64,000 nt of DNA from Macrobrachium rosenbergii (GCF_040412425.1 NC_089768.1:1547001-1611000); one strand, 5' to 3'; positions 11,016 to 23,412 are shown, counted from the first letter of the stretch. The notes: a model not told the origin generated them from the sequence alone. Numbers and translations: made by a program.

Positions 11016-13240
11016 TGTGTCGGACCCAGCGGGTTGTGCGGTCCGGCTAGACGACCTGGTTGTTTGGCACCCGATGGCTGTGAGGTTTGCTTCGCTCTCT
11101 CCTCAACCATCCAAGACGAGTCGGTAAGTGAAAGTCTTCTTTCCTCCGGTCCATGCTCCTCATACGTTCGTTGATTATCTCTTCCGTCGGTCTTTGCATT
11201 CCTGACTAACCACAGGTTTCCTTGCAGGCGGATGAAAATTCCAAGAAGTCTGCCTTGGAATCCCTCCGGGCCTGGGTGGCTGGGTTCGGCAGAAATGTTC
11301 CGTCGGGGAAGCCCTCGTCCTCGACGCCAGGTTGAGGGATCTGCTTTACCCCGGCGCACGGGTGGCCGCAGCAGTTCCGGAAGAACTTGCCACCCCTATT
11401 ATCCAGCAGATCCTCGATGCGACCCAGCCACCTCAAGTGGACATTTTGTACGCCGAGGTCTCGGAGGATGTTGCCGCACTAAATCTCGACTTGGAACCTA
11501 TGAATACGGAGCAGGACCTGGTGGTAAGTGGAGAGGTAAGTGAGGAGGTTGGGGCGGGCCCCTCTTTGTTTAACTCCCCTGATTCATCTATGTCATCTTT
11601 TTCAGGTTTTGTGAAGTCTTCTTCTTTGGGTGATAGAGCTCCGTCTGCTATCCCCAAGTTGAAGACTTCATGGAAGGCGAAGGGCTATAAGTCCTCGTCT
11701 TCTAAGAAGGCATTGCCCTTCCCCCCGTCGGAGGCTAAGGTCCCAGGACCGGTAGCCTCTGGGAGTAAGTCTAGCTCCTCCGGCAAGGGCGCGAGTAAGA
11801 GGGCTGCAAAACCAAGCCCTCCTCCCCAGCCTCTTTTTGACGCACAAGCCCTGGCCACTGAACTGTACAAACAGTTCACGCAGGATCTAGACTCAAGGTT
11901 TGAGAAGATCTCCGAAAAGTTTGCCACTTATGACAGTGTACTGGAAGGTTTGGCTCGCCAACCTAAAGCCGAACCGCAGTACTCTATCCCCGACACTGCG
12001 GACCTCCCGCGTTTGATGTCGGAAACCCTAGGCGGTTCGCCTCCGGGCCATCAACATGATGGCAAACTCACCTTAGACGGTCTGGGCACGAGACGGTTGG
12101 AGGAGTTGGAGTTCTTCCCCCGATCTCTTGCCCCCTTATCCTGGCTTCGTGAGGCTTACCGAAGAAGCCTGGATTGGTCAGACAAGGTTCCTAGGGAAAC
12201 TGTCATCATCCCTAGAGACCAAGCCCAGTCGGCTCTCCCTCGCACTCTGACGGAGTGGCAGGCAGTGAACACAAAATTGACCCCTTTCAAGGGCAATTTC
12301 ACGATGTTCACCCTAGGTGAAGATCTTCCCACTCCTTGTATGGATAAAATTGCTCTGGCCACGACCGAGCATGCCTCGATGGGAACCCCTTTCCTCAATT
12401 GAGGGAAACAGACCCTACTTCCCTGGTATTCCCAGGAAGTAACGAGTTCTGGGTGGGCGCCCGTCCACTTTCACTGTAGGCAAGCTGGACCCTCTTTGCG
12501 CTTCCACGCAGTTTAGTGAGCAACTCCCTAAGCTGCCGGAATCTTTGTTAAAGGCGGAGTTTGAGACCCGGACTAAGTTAGCCCGGTCCTTGAGCTCCGG
12601 CTGTCTTACCGAGGCTACTGCCGTCTCCGGCTCGGACGAGCCCTTTTTCCAGGTCCTGGCTAAGTCTTTCCTGGCGACCTTCCAGTTAGACTTGCATGAG
12701 TTTGTTATGGCTAGGCTGGAATGTAGAAAATTTATTTTTGCTGACGCTACAATCCGCCACGAGCCTAACAAGCTCATTAAAAGTTCAATCTGGGGACCTA
12801 ACCTCTTCCCTGAAGGAGAGGTTACATCCGTCATGTCCGAAGCTACACGGGCCAATCAGAGTCTTCGCGCTCGGTGGGGAATTCCCACTTATAAGCGCAA
12901 GACCCCAGAATCGGCCGGCCCCCAGACGAGAGGAGGAAAAAGGTTCAGGAGGCATAAGAGGCCTCATCAGGCGATGGTTCAAGCCGTCCCGGTCTCGGCA
13001 GTGGCCCAGCCATCTACCTCTAAGTCCCAACCCCAGCAGTATGTTTTGGTTCAACCAGCGGCGCCCTCCTATGTATCCTCACCAGCATACAACCCTACAT
13101 ATGAAGGTCGTGGATTTTTTCACGGCCTCAACAGGGTGGCAAGGGGAGGAAGGGGCAAGGCCCCCTACAGAGGAAAATCCAACACCACCCCAAGGGGGAG
13201 AGGTCGTGGTAGAGGGAACAAACCCGCTCCCTCCCACTGA
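11016..13240 (+). pseudogene. DIRS A gag (frameshifted, putative intron)
   Basis: The N-terminal segment 11016-11123 encodes a cysteine-rich motif ([19 protein letters not shown]), comparable to the HSxCxxC...CxEC motif at the gag start of DIRS C and D. A putative 104-base intron follows (11124-11227). Then comes SALESLRAWVAGFGRN, a frameshift near 11325, a long frame to a stop at 12402, a shift back, and a final frame 12545-13240. The middle is Ser/Pro/Lys-rich. The C-terminus is Arg/Gly-rich (repeated RGRGRGRG-type residues near 13195-13225), as in nucleic-acid-binding gag tails. Function is inferred from position and composition; gag forms the particle in which reverse transcription occurs. 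It is broken by at least two frameshifts. Confidence 0.75.
11124..11227 (+). other. Candidate spliceosomal intron within DIRS A gag
   Basis: Donor TCG/GTAAGTGAAAG, a pyrimidine-rich run, and acceptor TTTCCTTGCAG/GCG. Its length of 104 is not a multiple of three, and removing it joins SSTIQDES to ADENSKKS in phase 0. That gives one continuous frame from the cysteine motif into gag. There is a plausible branch sequence (CTGACTAAC) about 25 bases before the acceptor. Confidence 0.6.
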
Positions 13241-15064
13241 GAAAACGCAGGTAGGCGGTCGCCTGTATTGGTTCAGGGACCAGTGGACCTTCAGCCCGTG
13301 GGCACACAGCATTGTGTCCAAGGGACTGGGGTGGAGCTGGATCAAGAATCCTCCCCCTCCAAACAGATTTTACCAGCCACCCACATCAATCCTACAGGAT
13401 TATGTAAAAGGATTGCTCAACAAACGAGCAATAAAGAAAGCAAGGCACCTAAAATTTCAAGGCAGGCTATTCACTGTTCCCAAAAAAGGCTCCGATCAGC
13501 TAAGAGTGATCCTGGATCTGTCGGCGTCTAAATCTCTACATAAAATGCGACAAGTTTCGCATGCTTACGGTAGCTCAGGTCGGACTCTACTTCCGCGTGG
13601 AGCCGTCACCACCTCTATCGATCTTTCAGACGCTTATTATCACGTCCCAGTTGCGCGAACTTCTCTCAGTTCCTCGGTTTCAGACTCGGGAACCAAGCCT
13701 ACTCCTTCAGGGTCATGCCCTTCGGTCTGAACATTGCACCCAGGATATTCACCAAGCTGGCGGATACGGTAGTACAGCAGCTCCGGTCCCAAGGAATCTC
13801 CCTAGCAGCGTGCCTGGGCGACTGGATAATCTGGGCTCCAACTGTGCCGGTGTCAGAAAGCCACGTCCATAGTCACCAATTTCCTAGAGTCATTGGGTTT
13901 CAGCTGAACAGGAGAAGTCCCGCCTGACTCCGAGTCTCGGTTTCAATGGCTGGGTCTTCAGTGGGACCTGTCCTCCCACACGTTGTCTCTCCCTCCTTCC
14001 AAGAGGAAAGAGATAGCGTCTCTCACCAAGAGGTTTCTCAAAAATCAGTCAGCATCCCGCCGGTCCCAGGAAAGGGTCCTCGGGTCTCTCAGTTTGCTTC
14101 AGTAACAGACCTGCTCTTGAAAGCCAAGTTAAAGGACATAAACAGGGTGTGGCGGAGCCGAGCAAACACCAAGCTCAGGGACAGGGTCTCCTCTATCCCT
14201 CGGATCTTAAAGACAAGGCTTCGACCTTGGACCACAGTCAAGGGCCTGTCCAAAAGCAGTCCCACTTCAGTTTCCCCCTCCGGCACTAGTTATCCACACA
14301 GACGCTTCTCTAAGCGGCTGGGGGATATTCACCAAAACAAAAGTACAGGGAACGTGGTCCACAATGTTTCAGCAGTTCCATATAAACACCCTGGAAGCCA
14401 TGGCGGTCTTTCTGACGCTGAAGAAAATCCGCCCTCCCAATCGGATTCATATCAGGTTGGTGCTAGACAGCGCAGTGGTGGTTCATTGCATCAACAGGGG
14501 CGGCTCCAAATCAGGTCGAGTAAACCAAGTAATGGTAGCTATCTTCTCCCTGGCGAACAAGCACGGTTGGCACCTGTCAGCCACCCACCTGGCAGGCGTC
14601 CGGGCGTGGTGGCGGATTCTCTGTCCAGGACTACTCCGTTGGAGACGGAGTGGTCCCTGGACGCGGAATCTTTTCAGTGGATTTGCCGCCGGGTCCCGGG
14701 ACTCCAAGTGGATCTGTTCGCAACAGAGAGCAACTTCAAGCTCCCCTGTTACGTAGCCCCCAACCTGGACCCTCAGGCGTTCGCCACAGACGCAATGACA
14801 GTAGATTGGAACAGTTGGGAGAGAATTTATCTGTTCCCTCCAATAAATTTGCTGCTGAAAGTTTTACACAAACTGAGGACATTCAAAGGTCAACCAGCTC
14901 TGGTAGCCCCCTATTGGCCGAAGAGCAATTGGTTCCCTCTCCTTCAGGAACTGGGCTTCATGGAGTCTTGGATTCCCAAGCCCATTCTGACCCAGACAGT
15001 ACAAACCAAGACTGTGTCAGCTTCCTCAAGGATTCAAGATGCCCTAGCTTTATGGACTTTATAA
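13241..15064 (+). pseudogene. DIRS A RT / RNase H / methylase-like polyprotein (broken)
   Basis: Reverse-transcriptase block: FTVPKKGSDQLRVILDLS, SIDLSDAYYHVPV and MPFGLNIAPRIFTKLAD, in three frames between 13440 and 13930. The catalytic box, normally YLDDW, reads CLGDW (about 13809-13823), so one of the two metal-binding aspartates is Gly. RNase H follows (about 14285-14640), with HTDASLSGWGIF, LDSAVVVHC and VADSLSRT. The final region has VDLFATESNFKLPCY, ATDAMTVDWN and LFPP-type motifs, the methylase-like domain known from DIRS polyproteins. Several frameshifts. An active copy would make cDNA in the gag particle; this one cannot. Confidence 0.85.
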
Positions 15065-15366
15065 AGTTCGCAGCTCAAAAAGGAGCAAACATTGACCCTG
15101 TTAACACTCTGTTTTAGAATCAGATAAAAGAGATTCTACTATTAGGCAATATGACTCAGCAGTCAAGAAGTTAGCCTCCTTCCTGAAAGCTTCTGAAGCC
15201 AAAATTATGACGACTAATTTAGGAGTTTCCTTCTTTAGGTCACTGTTTGAGAAAGGCCTGGCTCCGGCTACTATTACCACAGTCAAGTCGGCATTGAAGA
15301 AAGTATTTCTTTACGGCTTTAAAATTGACCTTACAGGTTCGTATTTTTCATCCATCCCCAGAGCAT

Positions 15367-15904
<538 letters not shown>

Positions 15905-15911
15905 TAATATT

Positions 15912-15929
15912 TGGCGCCAACGTAAAATC
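15912..15929 (+). other. Degenerate primer-binding site, copy 1
   Basis: Same position relative to the LTR as the intact site at 19020, but one C is missing and the GTGGGGC end is replaced by GTAAAATC. Priming from this copy would be impaired. Confidence 0.7.
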
Positions 15930-15986
15930 AGCTGGTATTGCAGCTGCAAGTGAGATTGGTGGCTGGTAGTGTGACTGAAGAGAAGG

Positions 15987-17770
15987 ATGGAAGAGGAACT
16001 GGTAAGGTTGAGAGAGGAGAATACGTGGTTGAGGGGTGAGAATGAGAGATTGAGGAGTCAGTTGGAGGAGGTGGAGGGAATACTAAGAAGTGCAAAAGAA
16101 GAAATGAAAGGGGAGATGAAAGAGTCAGAAGAGAGAATGGAAGAGAGGATGGAAGAGAGGATAGATAAAAAGTTGGAGGGAATGATGAAAGGTGTGGAAG
16201 AAATGGTGAAAGGTATGTTCAAGGGTGTTTTTTTTTGGAGAAGGGGCTGTTGGAGGCAGGTTCTCTGGAACGTGTGAAGGGGCAAGAGAGAAAGAAAAGG
16301 AGGAAGAAGTGAATGGAAGCGTGAGTGATGAAAGTGATATGGGAATAGGAAGTAAGAAACGAGGGAATGAGAGGCAGGGTAAGGAAAAGAGGAATGAAAA
16401 GCAAGGGAAGGAACAGAGGGAAAGTAAGGATAAGTCAGGGGAAGAAAAAGGGAAGAAGGGAAAGGAAACTGGTAAGAAGGGAAAGGAAGTGGGAAAGGCA
16501 GGAAAGAAGGGAGAGGGTGAAGGCAGTAGTGATAGTGAGGTGGATGGAGGTGAGTGGATAAAAGTGGATAAAAAGAGGGGAAGAAGAGTGTAATGAGTAA
16601 GATGAATGTAAGTGCAGAAGTGGACTCTTTGTATTCGGAAGAGGGTATGAAAGGACAGAGCTGAAAGTAGCGAAAGTGAGAGTGAAAGTGAGAAAGAAGT
16701 GAGAAAGGCTATGTATGTGAGGGAGGTACCCGGTGTGAAAAGTATAATGAGTATGGAAGTAGGGATGTGCATGATTTCTTTAGGGAGTATGAAAGGTTTT
16801 GTCAGGATAAGTATGGGGAAAGTAAGAGAGTATGGGCACGAGAATTAGGAGAGTATTTGACTGGGTTTTTACTTGACATGTATAGGGTTATTATGAGTGT
16901 GGGAGATGTTGAGTATGACAAGGTGAAAGCTAGATTAGTTGAGCAAGCGAGGCGTATGAAAGCGAGTGTTAAGTATAAGAGGAAGAATGAATTTGATGAG
17001 GCAAGAATGAAAGCTGGGGAAACCTTGTCACTGTATGCTTGTCGGTTGGAGACGTTGGCAAGGAAAGAAGTTTGGGGATGATGGGATAGATGAATGTAAG
17101 GAGTTAGTACGGAAGTTGTTAGGGACAGTGCCAGATGGAGTTAGAGAATTTGTGAACTTGAAGCGGAAGGAGAAGAAAAGATGGACGAATGAAAGGTTGA
17201 CTTGGGGAGAAATCTTGGAAATTGTAGAAGATTAGAGCTTGACAGGGTTATAAAGAGAGCAGAAGTGTAAGTGTAAGGGCTGGGGTAGATGAGAGAGTAC
17301 CAGAGTTTGGAAGCTTTAGGGATGCAGTGTTGAGGGGCCCAATGAGAATGGCCGATAGTGTAATAGATAGGAGTGTAAGAGCAAGTAATGTAGAGGTGCC
17401 AGTGAGGATGAATGATGGGTTTGTAAGGGAACAACGGGTTGGACGGGTTAGGGATAGTAGTGTACAAAGGGGAAGGTCGATGAGTGGAAGTCGAGCTAAG
17501 TGTTTTAGATGTGGAAAGGAAGGACATACAAAGAATGAGTGTAGATGGGCTTTAGGAGCGTGTTTTGGTGTGGGCAACCGGGACATTTGGTAAGGGAGTG
17601 TATGAAAGATAGGGGTTAAATGCTACCGTGCGGACAGGTGGGTCATGTTGCTAATGGTTGTAGGGGTACCCGAGTGAATGTAATATGTGGTAACTGTGGT
17701 AAGAATGGGCATTATGCGAATGTGTTCAGAACCGAGAGCGAAGTGTGTCGAATGTGGAATGGAAGGGCAT
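15987..17770 (+). pseudogene. Gag of tandem LTR element, copy 1 (frameshifted)
   Basis: Begins with a Glu/Lys/Arg-rich coiled coil (MEEELVRLREENTWLRGENE), then a Lys/Glu/Gly low-complexity hinge (about 16270-16590). A helical capsid-like segment follows (HDFFREYERFCQDKYGESKR; LSLYACRLETLARK), then zinc knuckles of C-x2-C-x4-H-x4-C type (CFRCGKEGHTKNEC at about 17500-17541, with degraded ones after). The layout is that of a Ty3/gypsy-type gag. Frames are broken near 16230, 16600, 17070, 17235 and after 17590. Copy 2 at 19095 is the better preserved twin. Confidence 0.8.
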
Positions 17771-18039
17771 GTATCAAGTGTATGTAGACGAAAGAGGGTG
17801 ACTGTGACAGCGAATTCGGGAAACTGAGTGTGAAGGGGTTCAAATGGGTGGATCCTCCAGGATGCAAGCGGTGCGTGTGATGCATGTACGTGAGGGGTTG
17901 TTGCATGAGGATCAGCAATTTGTTTTGATAGAGTATGGTAAAAAACGTAAGAAAGGGAAGAACGTAAGTAAACTGAATGGTCGTAAGTTGTGTGATAGGG
18001 GTGTGAGTGCCAAAGTGGAAATGAGTGATAAAGCGTGTA

Positions 18040-18490
18040 ATACTGGATGAATGGGATGGTATGGATAGAACGTATAGCATATGCGGGTTTGATATAACTG
18101 AGTTGACTGAACGTGTAGGGGTTAGTGAGCGGTTGGAGGTGAGCGAAAGTGTAAGAGTAAGAGAGCGTAGCAGTGATAGACGAGTGATTGAAAGCATGAA
18201 TGAATCGTTGCAAGAATTGGAAAGGTCAATGAGCGAATGGGATGGGTTAGTTGAAGAATTGGGGAGGTATTTGGGAACGAGTTAGAGGGTATAGATGAGA
18301 TTGTGGATGAAATTGAGAGTGGTAATAGTGAAGAAGATAGCGTGAATCTGAGAGAGAATGGAGGAGAAAATGTAAATCTGAATGTTGCTGGAAGAGAGAG
18401 CGAGTCTGAGAGAATGATTGCGTGCCCATGAACGCGATCTAGAGGACCTGCTAGTGAGCATCCGTGGGTGTTGCGTAAAGGCGATTTGAA
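18040..18490 (+). pseudogene. Pol C-terminal-like tail of LTR element, copy 1
   Basis: Reads EWDGMDRTYSICGFDITELT, an acidic/basic coiled stretch, then RTRSRGPASEHP shortly before the polypurine tract. A charged tail ending in an RxRSRG...-type motif just before the 3' LTR is what the end of integrase/pol looks like in LTR elements. Here it follows gag after only a few hundred bases, so the enzymatic part of pol is missing. The frame is broken near 18290. Assignment is inference. Confidence 0.5.
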
Positions 18491-18521
18491 AGAGGTGTGA
18501 AAGGTGTTGGTTGGGAAATGC

Positions 18522-18536
18522 TAAAAGGGGGAGAAA
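18522..18536 (+). other. Polypurine tract, copy 1
   Basis: AAAAGGGGGAGAAA immediately precedes LTR2 (TATAGAGG), the expected plus-strand primer site. Confidence 0.85.
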
Positions 18537-18583
18537 TATAGAGGATGAAGAAATTTGTTTTTATTTAGCATTTCCCAACGTTT

Positions 18584-18671
<88 letters not shown>

Positions 18672-19012
18672 TAATTGTCGTTGTGAGTGGTTCGGTTGTT
18701 GGAGTTGGTTTTACGGCTGTCTCTCTGTCTGTCGGTCTGTCGGGAGTTTTTCGTTTTTTGGGGAGGTCTTGGGCAGTTGAGGTCCAACCTTGAAAGTGAA
18801 CGGGAGTTCGTCTGTTTTTTTTGGTACCAGCATTAATGGTTCATGTCTCTTCTTTTTTTTTGTTTGTTCGTTGTTGGTGGAGGGTCGGTTTAAGTTTTTG
18901 TTTCGTGGTTGTGTGCTGTGATTGGCGACCGTGGACCTTATCCATCTCCAGCAACCGAAGATCAGGGTGAGTGTTGCGTGTTGTGTTGTTTGTGGGTGTG
19001 AATTCCGCCACA
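18537..19012 (+). repeat. LTR 2 (shared middle LTR)
   Basis: About 476 bases, with an uninterrupted GA tract at 18588-18669. It serves as 3' LTR of copy 1 and 5' LTR of copy 2. It carries no adjacent GCAT duplication. Confidence 0.9.
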
Positions 19013-19019
19013 TAATATT

Positions 19020-19037
19020 TGGCGCCCAACGTGGGGC
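19020..19037 (+). other. Primer-binding site, tRNA-Lys type
   Basis: TGGCGCCCAACGTGGGGC starts seven bases after the LTR end. It is the sequence complementary to the 3' end of tRNA-Lys(1,2), the primer used by several retroviruses and LTR elements. Intact in copy 2. Confidence 0.85.
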
Positions 19038-19094
19038 AGCTGGTATTGCAGCTGCAAGTGAGATTGGTGGCTGGTAGTGTGACTGAAGAGAAGG

Positions 19095-20915
19095 ATGGAA
19101 GAGGAACTGGTAAGGTTGAGAGAGGAGAATACGTGGTTGAGGGGTGAGAATGAGAGATTGAGGAGTCAGTTGGAGGAGGTGGAGGGAATACTAAGAAGTG
19201 CAAAAGAAGAAATGAAAGGGGAGATGAAAGAGTCAGAAGAGAGAATGGAAGAGAGGATGGAAGAGAGGATAGATAAAAAGTTGGAGGGAATGATGAAAGG
19301 TGTGGAAGAAATGGTGAAAGGTATGTTCAAGGGTGTTTTTGGAGAAGGGGCTGTTGGAGGCAGGTTCTCTGGAACGTGTGAAGGGCAAGAGAGAAAGAAA
19401 AGGAGGAAGAAGTGAATGGAAGCGTGAGTGATGAAAGTGATATGGGAATAGGAAGTAAGAAACGAGGGAATGAGAGGCAGGGTAAGGAAAAGAGGAATGA
19501 AAAGCAAGGGAAGGAACAGAGGGAAAGTAAGGATAAGTCAGGGGAAGAAAAAGGGAAGAAGGGAAGGAGGAAAGGAAACTGGTAAGAAGGGAAAGGAAGT
19601 GGGAAAGGCAGGAAAGAAGGGAGAGGGTGAAGGCAGTAGTGATAGTGAGGTGGATGGAGGTGAGTGGATAAAAGTGGATAAAAAGAGGGGGAAGAAGAGT
19701 GTAATGAGTAAGATGAATGTAAGTGCAGAAGTGGACTCTTTGTATTCGGAAGAGGGTATGAAAGGACAGAGCGAAAGTAGCGAAAAGTGAGAGTGAAAGT
19801 GAGAAAGAAGTGAGAAAGGCTATGTATGTGAGGAGGTACCCGGTGTGAAAAGTATAATGAGTATGGAAGTAGGGATGTGCATGATTTCTTTAGGGAGTAT
19901 GAAAGGTTTTGTCAGGATAAGTATGGGGAAAGTAAGAGAGTATGGGCACGAGAATTAGGAGAGTATTTGACTGGGTTTTTACTTGACATGTATAGGGTTA
20001 TTATGAGTGTGGGAGATGTTGAGTATGACAAGGTGAAAGCTAGATTAGTTGAGCAAGCGAGGCGTATGAAAGCGAGTGTTAAGTATAAGAGGAAGAATGA
20101 ATTTGATGAGGCAAGAATGAAAGCTGGGGAAACCTTGTCACTGTATGCTTGTCGGTTGGAGACGTTGGCAAGGAAGAAGTTTGGGGATGATGGGATAGAT
20201 GAATGTAAGGAGTTAGTACGGAAGTTGTTAGGGACAGTGCCAGATGGAGTTAGAGAATTTGTGAACTTGAAGCGGAAGGAGAAGAAAAGATGGACGAATG
20301 AAAGGTTGACTTGGGGAGAAATCTTGGAAATTGTAGAAGATTATGAGCTTGACAGGGTTATAAAAGAGAGCAGAAGTGTAAGTGTAAGGGCTGGGGTAGA
20401 TGAGAGAGTACCAGAGTTCGGAAGCTTTAGGGATGCAGTGTTGAGGGGCCCAATGAGAATGGCCGATAGTGTAATAGATAGGAGTGTAAGAGCAAGTAAT
20501 GTAGAGGTGCCAGTGAGGATGAATGATGGGTTTGTAAGGGAACAACGGGTTGGACGGGTTAGGGATAGTAGTGTACAAAGGGAAGGTCGATGAGTGGAAG
20601 TCGAGCGAAGTGTTTTAGATGTGGAAAGGAAGGACATACAAAGAATGAGTGTAGATGGGCTTTAGGAGCGTGTTTCAGGTGTGGGCAACCGGGGACATTT
20701 GGTAAGGGAGTGTATGAAAGATAGGGGTTAAATGCTACCCAGTGCGGACAGGTGGGTCATGTTGCTAATGGTTGTAGGGGTACCCGAGAGTGAATGTAAT
20801 ATGTGGTAACTGTGGTAAGAATGGGCATTATGCGAGAATGTGTTCAGAACCGAGGCGCGAAATGTGTCGAATGTGGAATGGAAGGGCATGTATCAAGTGT
20901 ATGTAGACGAAAGAG
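19095..20915 (+). pseudogene. Gag of tandem LTR element, copy 2 (frameshifted)
   Basis: Same domain order as copy 1: coiled coil (19095-19410), charged hinge (19440-19790), a capsid-like segment in a single 238-codon frame (19877-20593), and zinc knuckles in another frame (CFRCGKEGHTKNEC from about 20611). Further knuckles are at 20675-20910 (CGNCGKNGHYARMC type). The capsid frame is continuous here, whereas copy 1 has extra bases near 17066 and 17235. Single-base differences between copies cluster in G/A runs. These may be real decay or assembly noise. Confidence 0.8.
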
Positions 20916-21099
20916 GGTGACTGTGACAGCGAATTCGGGAAACTGAGTGTGAAGGGGGTTCAAATGGGTGGATCCTCCAGGATGCAAGCGGTGCGTGTGA
21001 TGCATGTATCGTGAGGGGTTGTTGCATGAGGATCAGCAATTTGTTTTGATAGAGTATGGTAAAAACGTAAGAAAAAGGAAGAAGAACGTAAACTGAATG

Positions 21100-21607
21100 G
21101 TCGTAAGTTGTGTGATAGGGGTGTGAGTGCCAAAGTGGAAATGAGTGATAAAGCGTGTAATACGGATGAATGGGATGGTATGGATAGAACGTGTAGCATA
21201 TGCGGGTTTGATATAACTGAGTTGACTGAACGTGTAGGGGTTAGTGAACGGTTGGAGGTGAGCGAAAGTGTAAGAGTAAGAGAGCGTAGCAGTGATAGAC
21301 GAGTGATTGAAAGCATGAATGAATCGTTGCAAGAATTGGAAAGGTCAATGAGCGAATGGGATGGGTTAGTTGAAGAATTGGGGAGGTATTTGGGAACGAG
21401 TTAGAGGGTATAGATGAGATTGTGGATGAAATTGAGAGTGGTAATAGTGAAGAAGATAGCGTGAATCTGAGAGAGAATGGAGGAGAAAATGTAAATCTGA
21501 ATGTTGCTGGAAGAGAGAGCGAGTCTGAGAGAATGATTGCGTGCCCGCGAACGCGATCTAGAGGACCTGCTAGTGAGCATCCGTGGGTGTTGCGTAAGGC
21601 GATTTGA
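21100..21607 (+). pseudogene. Pol C-terminal-like tail of LTR element, copy 2
   Basis: One 98-codon frame (21108-21404) contains EWDGMDRTCSICGFDITELT and a charged helical stretch. A second frame (21422-21607) ends in RTRSRGPASEHPWVLRKAI and a stop just before the purine tract. This matches copy 1, and the join to gag is at the same place, so the internal deletion predates the tandem. Integrase-tail identity is inferred from position and composition. Confidence 0.5.
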
Positions 21608-21639
21608 AAGAGGTGTGAAAGGTGTTGGTTGGGAAATGC

Positions 21640-21655
21640 TAAAAGGGGGGAGAAA
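21640..21655 (+). other. Polypurine tract, copy 2
   Basis: AAAAGGGGGGAGAAA precedes LTR3 directly. Confidence 0.85.
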
Positions 21656-21703
21656 TATAGAGGGATGAAGAAATTTGTTTTTATTTAGCATTTCCCAACG
21701 TTT

Positions 21704-21779
<76 letters not shown>

Positions 21780-22120
21780 TAATTGTCGTTGTGAGTGGTT
21801 CGGTTGTTGGAGTTGGTTTTACGGCTGTCTCTCTGTCTGTCGGTCTGTCGGGAGTTTTTCGTTTTTTGGGGAGGTCTTGGGCAGTTGAGGTCCAACCTTG
21901 AAAGTGAACGGGAGTTCGTCTGTTTTTTTTGGTACCAGCATTAATGGTTCATGTCTCTTCTTTTTTTTTGTTTGTTCGTTGTTGGTGGAGGGTCGGTTTA
22001 AGTTTTTGTTTCGTGGTTGTGTGCTGTGATTGGCGACCGTGGACCTTATCCATCTCCAGCAACCGAAGATCAGGGTGAGTGTTGCGTGTTGTGTTGTTTG
22101 TGGGTGTGAATTCCGCCACA
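21656..22120 (+). repeat. LTR 3 of the tandem element
   Basis: About 465 bases with a GA tract at 21707-21777. It ends CCGCCACA and is followed by the right-hand GCAT target duplication, at which the DIRS A recombinase frame resumes. Confidence 0.9.
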
Positions 22121-22780
22121 GCATGTGCTCGTCTGAGGCCAGTTTCACGTCCACATTCGGTTACTTGGTTTCTCAACGACGTCCTTAAATTAGCGTCAGA
22201 GTTGGATAACTTAAATTGCTCTTATCAAGATCTGTTAAGGAAAACCTTATTTTTACTTAGTTTGGCTTCAGGTGCTAGAATTTCAGAGCTGTCAGCTCTC
22301 ACTAGAGGTGGTAATTTTGTTAACTTCCTCCCATCCGGAGAAGTCCTCCTCTCCCCTGACCCTAGTTTTTTAGCTAAAAACGAAGACCCACAGGACAGGT
22401 GGTCTCCCTGGAAGGTGGTGCCCCTTCCTCAAGATCAATCTTTATGTCCAGTCCATACACTTAAATCTTATCTCTCAAGAACTCCACAGAGTAAGTCGGG
22501 TCCTCTTTTTATCAGGGAGAAAGGTGGTACTCTTTCCCTTAATGGTATAAGACAACAGATTCTGTATTTCATTAAACAAGCCAACCCAGACTCAGTTCCT
22601 AAAGTTCATGATATTCGAGCAGTGGCTACTTCTACTAATTATTTTCATAATATGGACTTTTCAGAGTTATCAAAATATACGGGTTGGAAATCACCTCTAG
22701 TGTTTAAACGCCACTATTTAAAATCACCAAGCCCTGAAATATTCTACTGTAGCAGTGGGAAGTGTCATCTCCCACATTAA

Positions 22781-23327
22781 ATAATTATATACTTTCCTTT
22801 TCCCCAACCGCCTACCTCATTTGCTTTTCTGCTTGTTTTCCTGGTAGTTTATGCCTCACTGCCTAGCTCTTCATGTTGATATGTTTGTGTTTTATGATGG
22901 AAAACTGTAACCTGATTAGCCATAATTGTTTCGTTTATGGGTACTGGACAGTTTTTGTTGGCTCCACGTACCCGGATATTTGCGTGTGTTATTTTCATTA
23001 GTCTTGCCTCTTACATGTTTAAGCCTAAGTTTACATATAAAGTTTTTAAGTTGTATTTCTTGTTCTGTGCACATTTCATGTTTCACTACTTTTAAGTAAT
23101 TTTAAGATTTCTGAGGTTTTCTACCCATCAGTCAGAGACCTCCAGTGTTTGGTAGTGTTAAGTTTATTGGTGTGCCTTAAAGTTAAGTTGCCTTACTTTT
23201 AAGTATTCTTGCTTCATGGAAGAGATTCTTTAATTAAATTATTTTCGTTACAATTTTGCCTTTTCTTCAGGTTACCCCCCCTTGTTTTCCAGTAGTAGCA
23301 GTCTTGGCATGATTCTCTATCACTATT
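22781..23327 (+). other. DIRS A 3' non-coding region
   Basis: Between the recombinase stop and the internal complementary region. AT-rich, no open frame of note and no recognisable RNA gene. Confidence 0.6.
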
Positions 23328-23412
23328 TCACCGGCTGACACGGGACTGGACTCAGAAAAGGGATTTTGACAGAGGAAAATCTATTTCTGAGGAAGGTCCC
23401 GTGTCACCCGGT
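23328..23412 (+). repeat. Internal complementary region of DIRS A
   Basis: Contains ACCGGCTGACACGGGACTGG, followed within 40 bases by its inverted copy (GTCCCGTGTCACCCGGTGA) around GACAGAGGAAAATCTATTTCTG. It is complementary to both element ends joined together, the arrangement used in the DIRS circularisation model. Confidence 0.75.

Noticed and set aside
16125..16772. 215-codon minus-strand frame rich in Ser, Leu and Phe
   Set aside because: It is the antisense of the Lys/Glu/Gly-rich gag hinge of the LTR element; the purine bias of the real strand leaves the opposite strand free of stops.
17623..18213. Long minus-strand His/Ser/Thr-rich frames opposite the LTR-element zinc-knuckle and pol-tail region (also 20960-21332 and 35983-36507)
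   Set aside because: They mirror the gag/pol-tail coding strand, which has clear zinc knuckles, and have no domain of their own.
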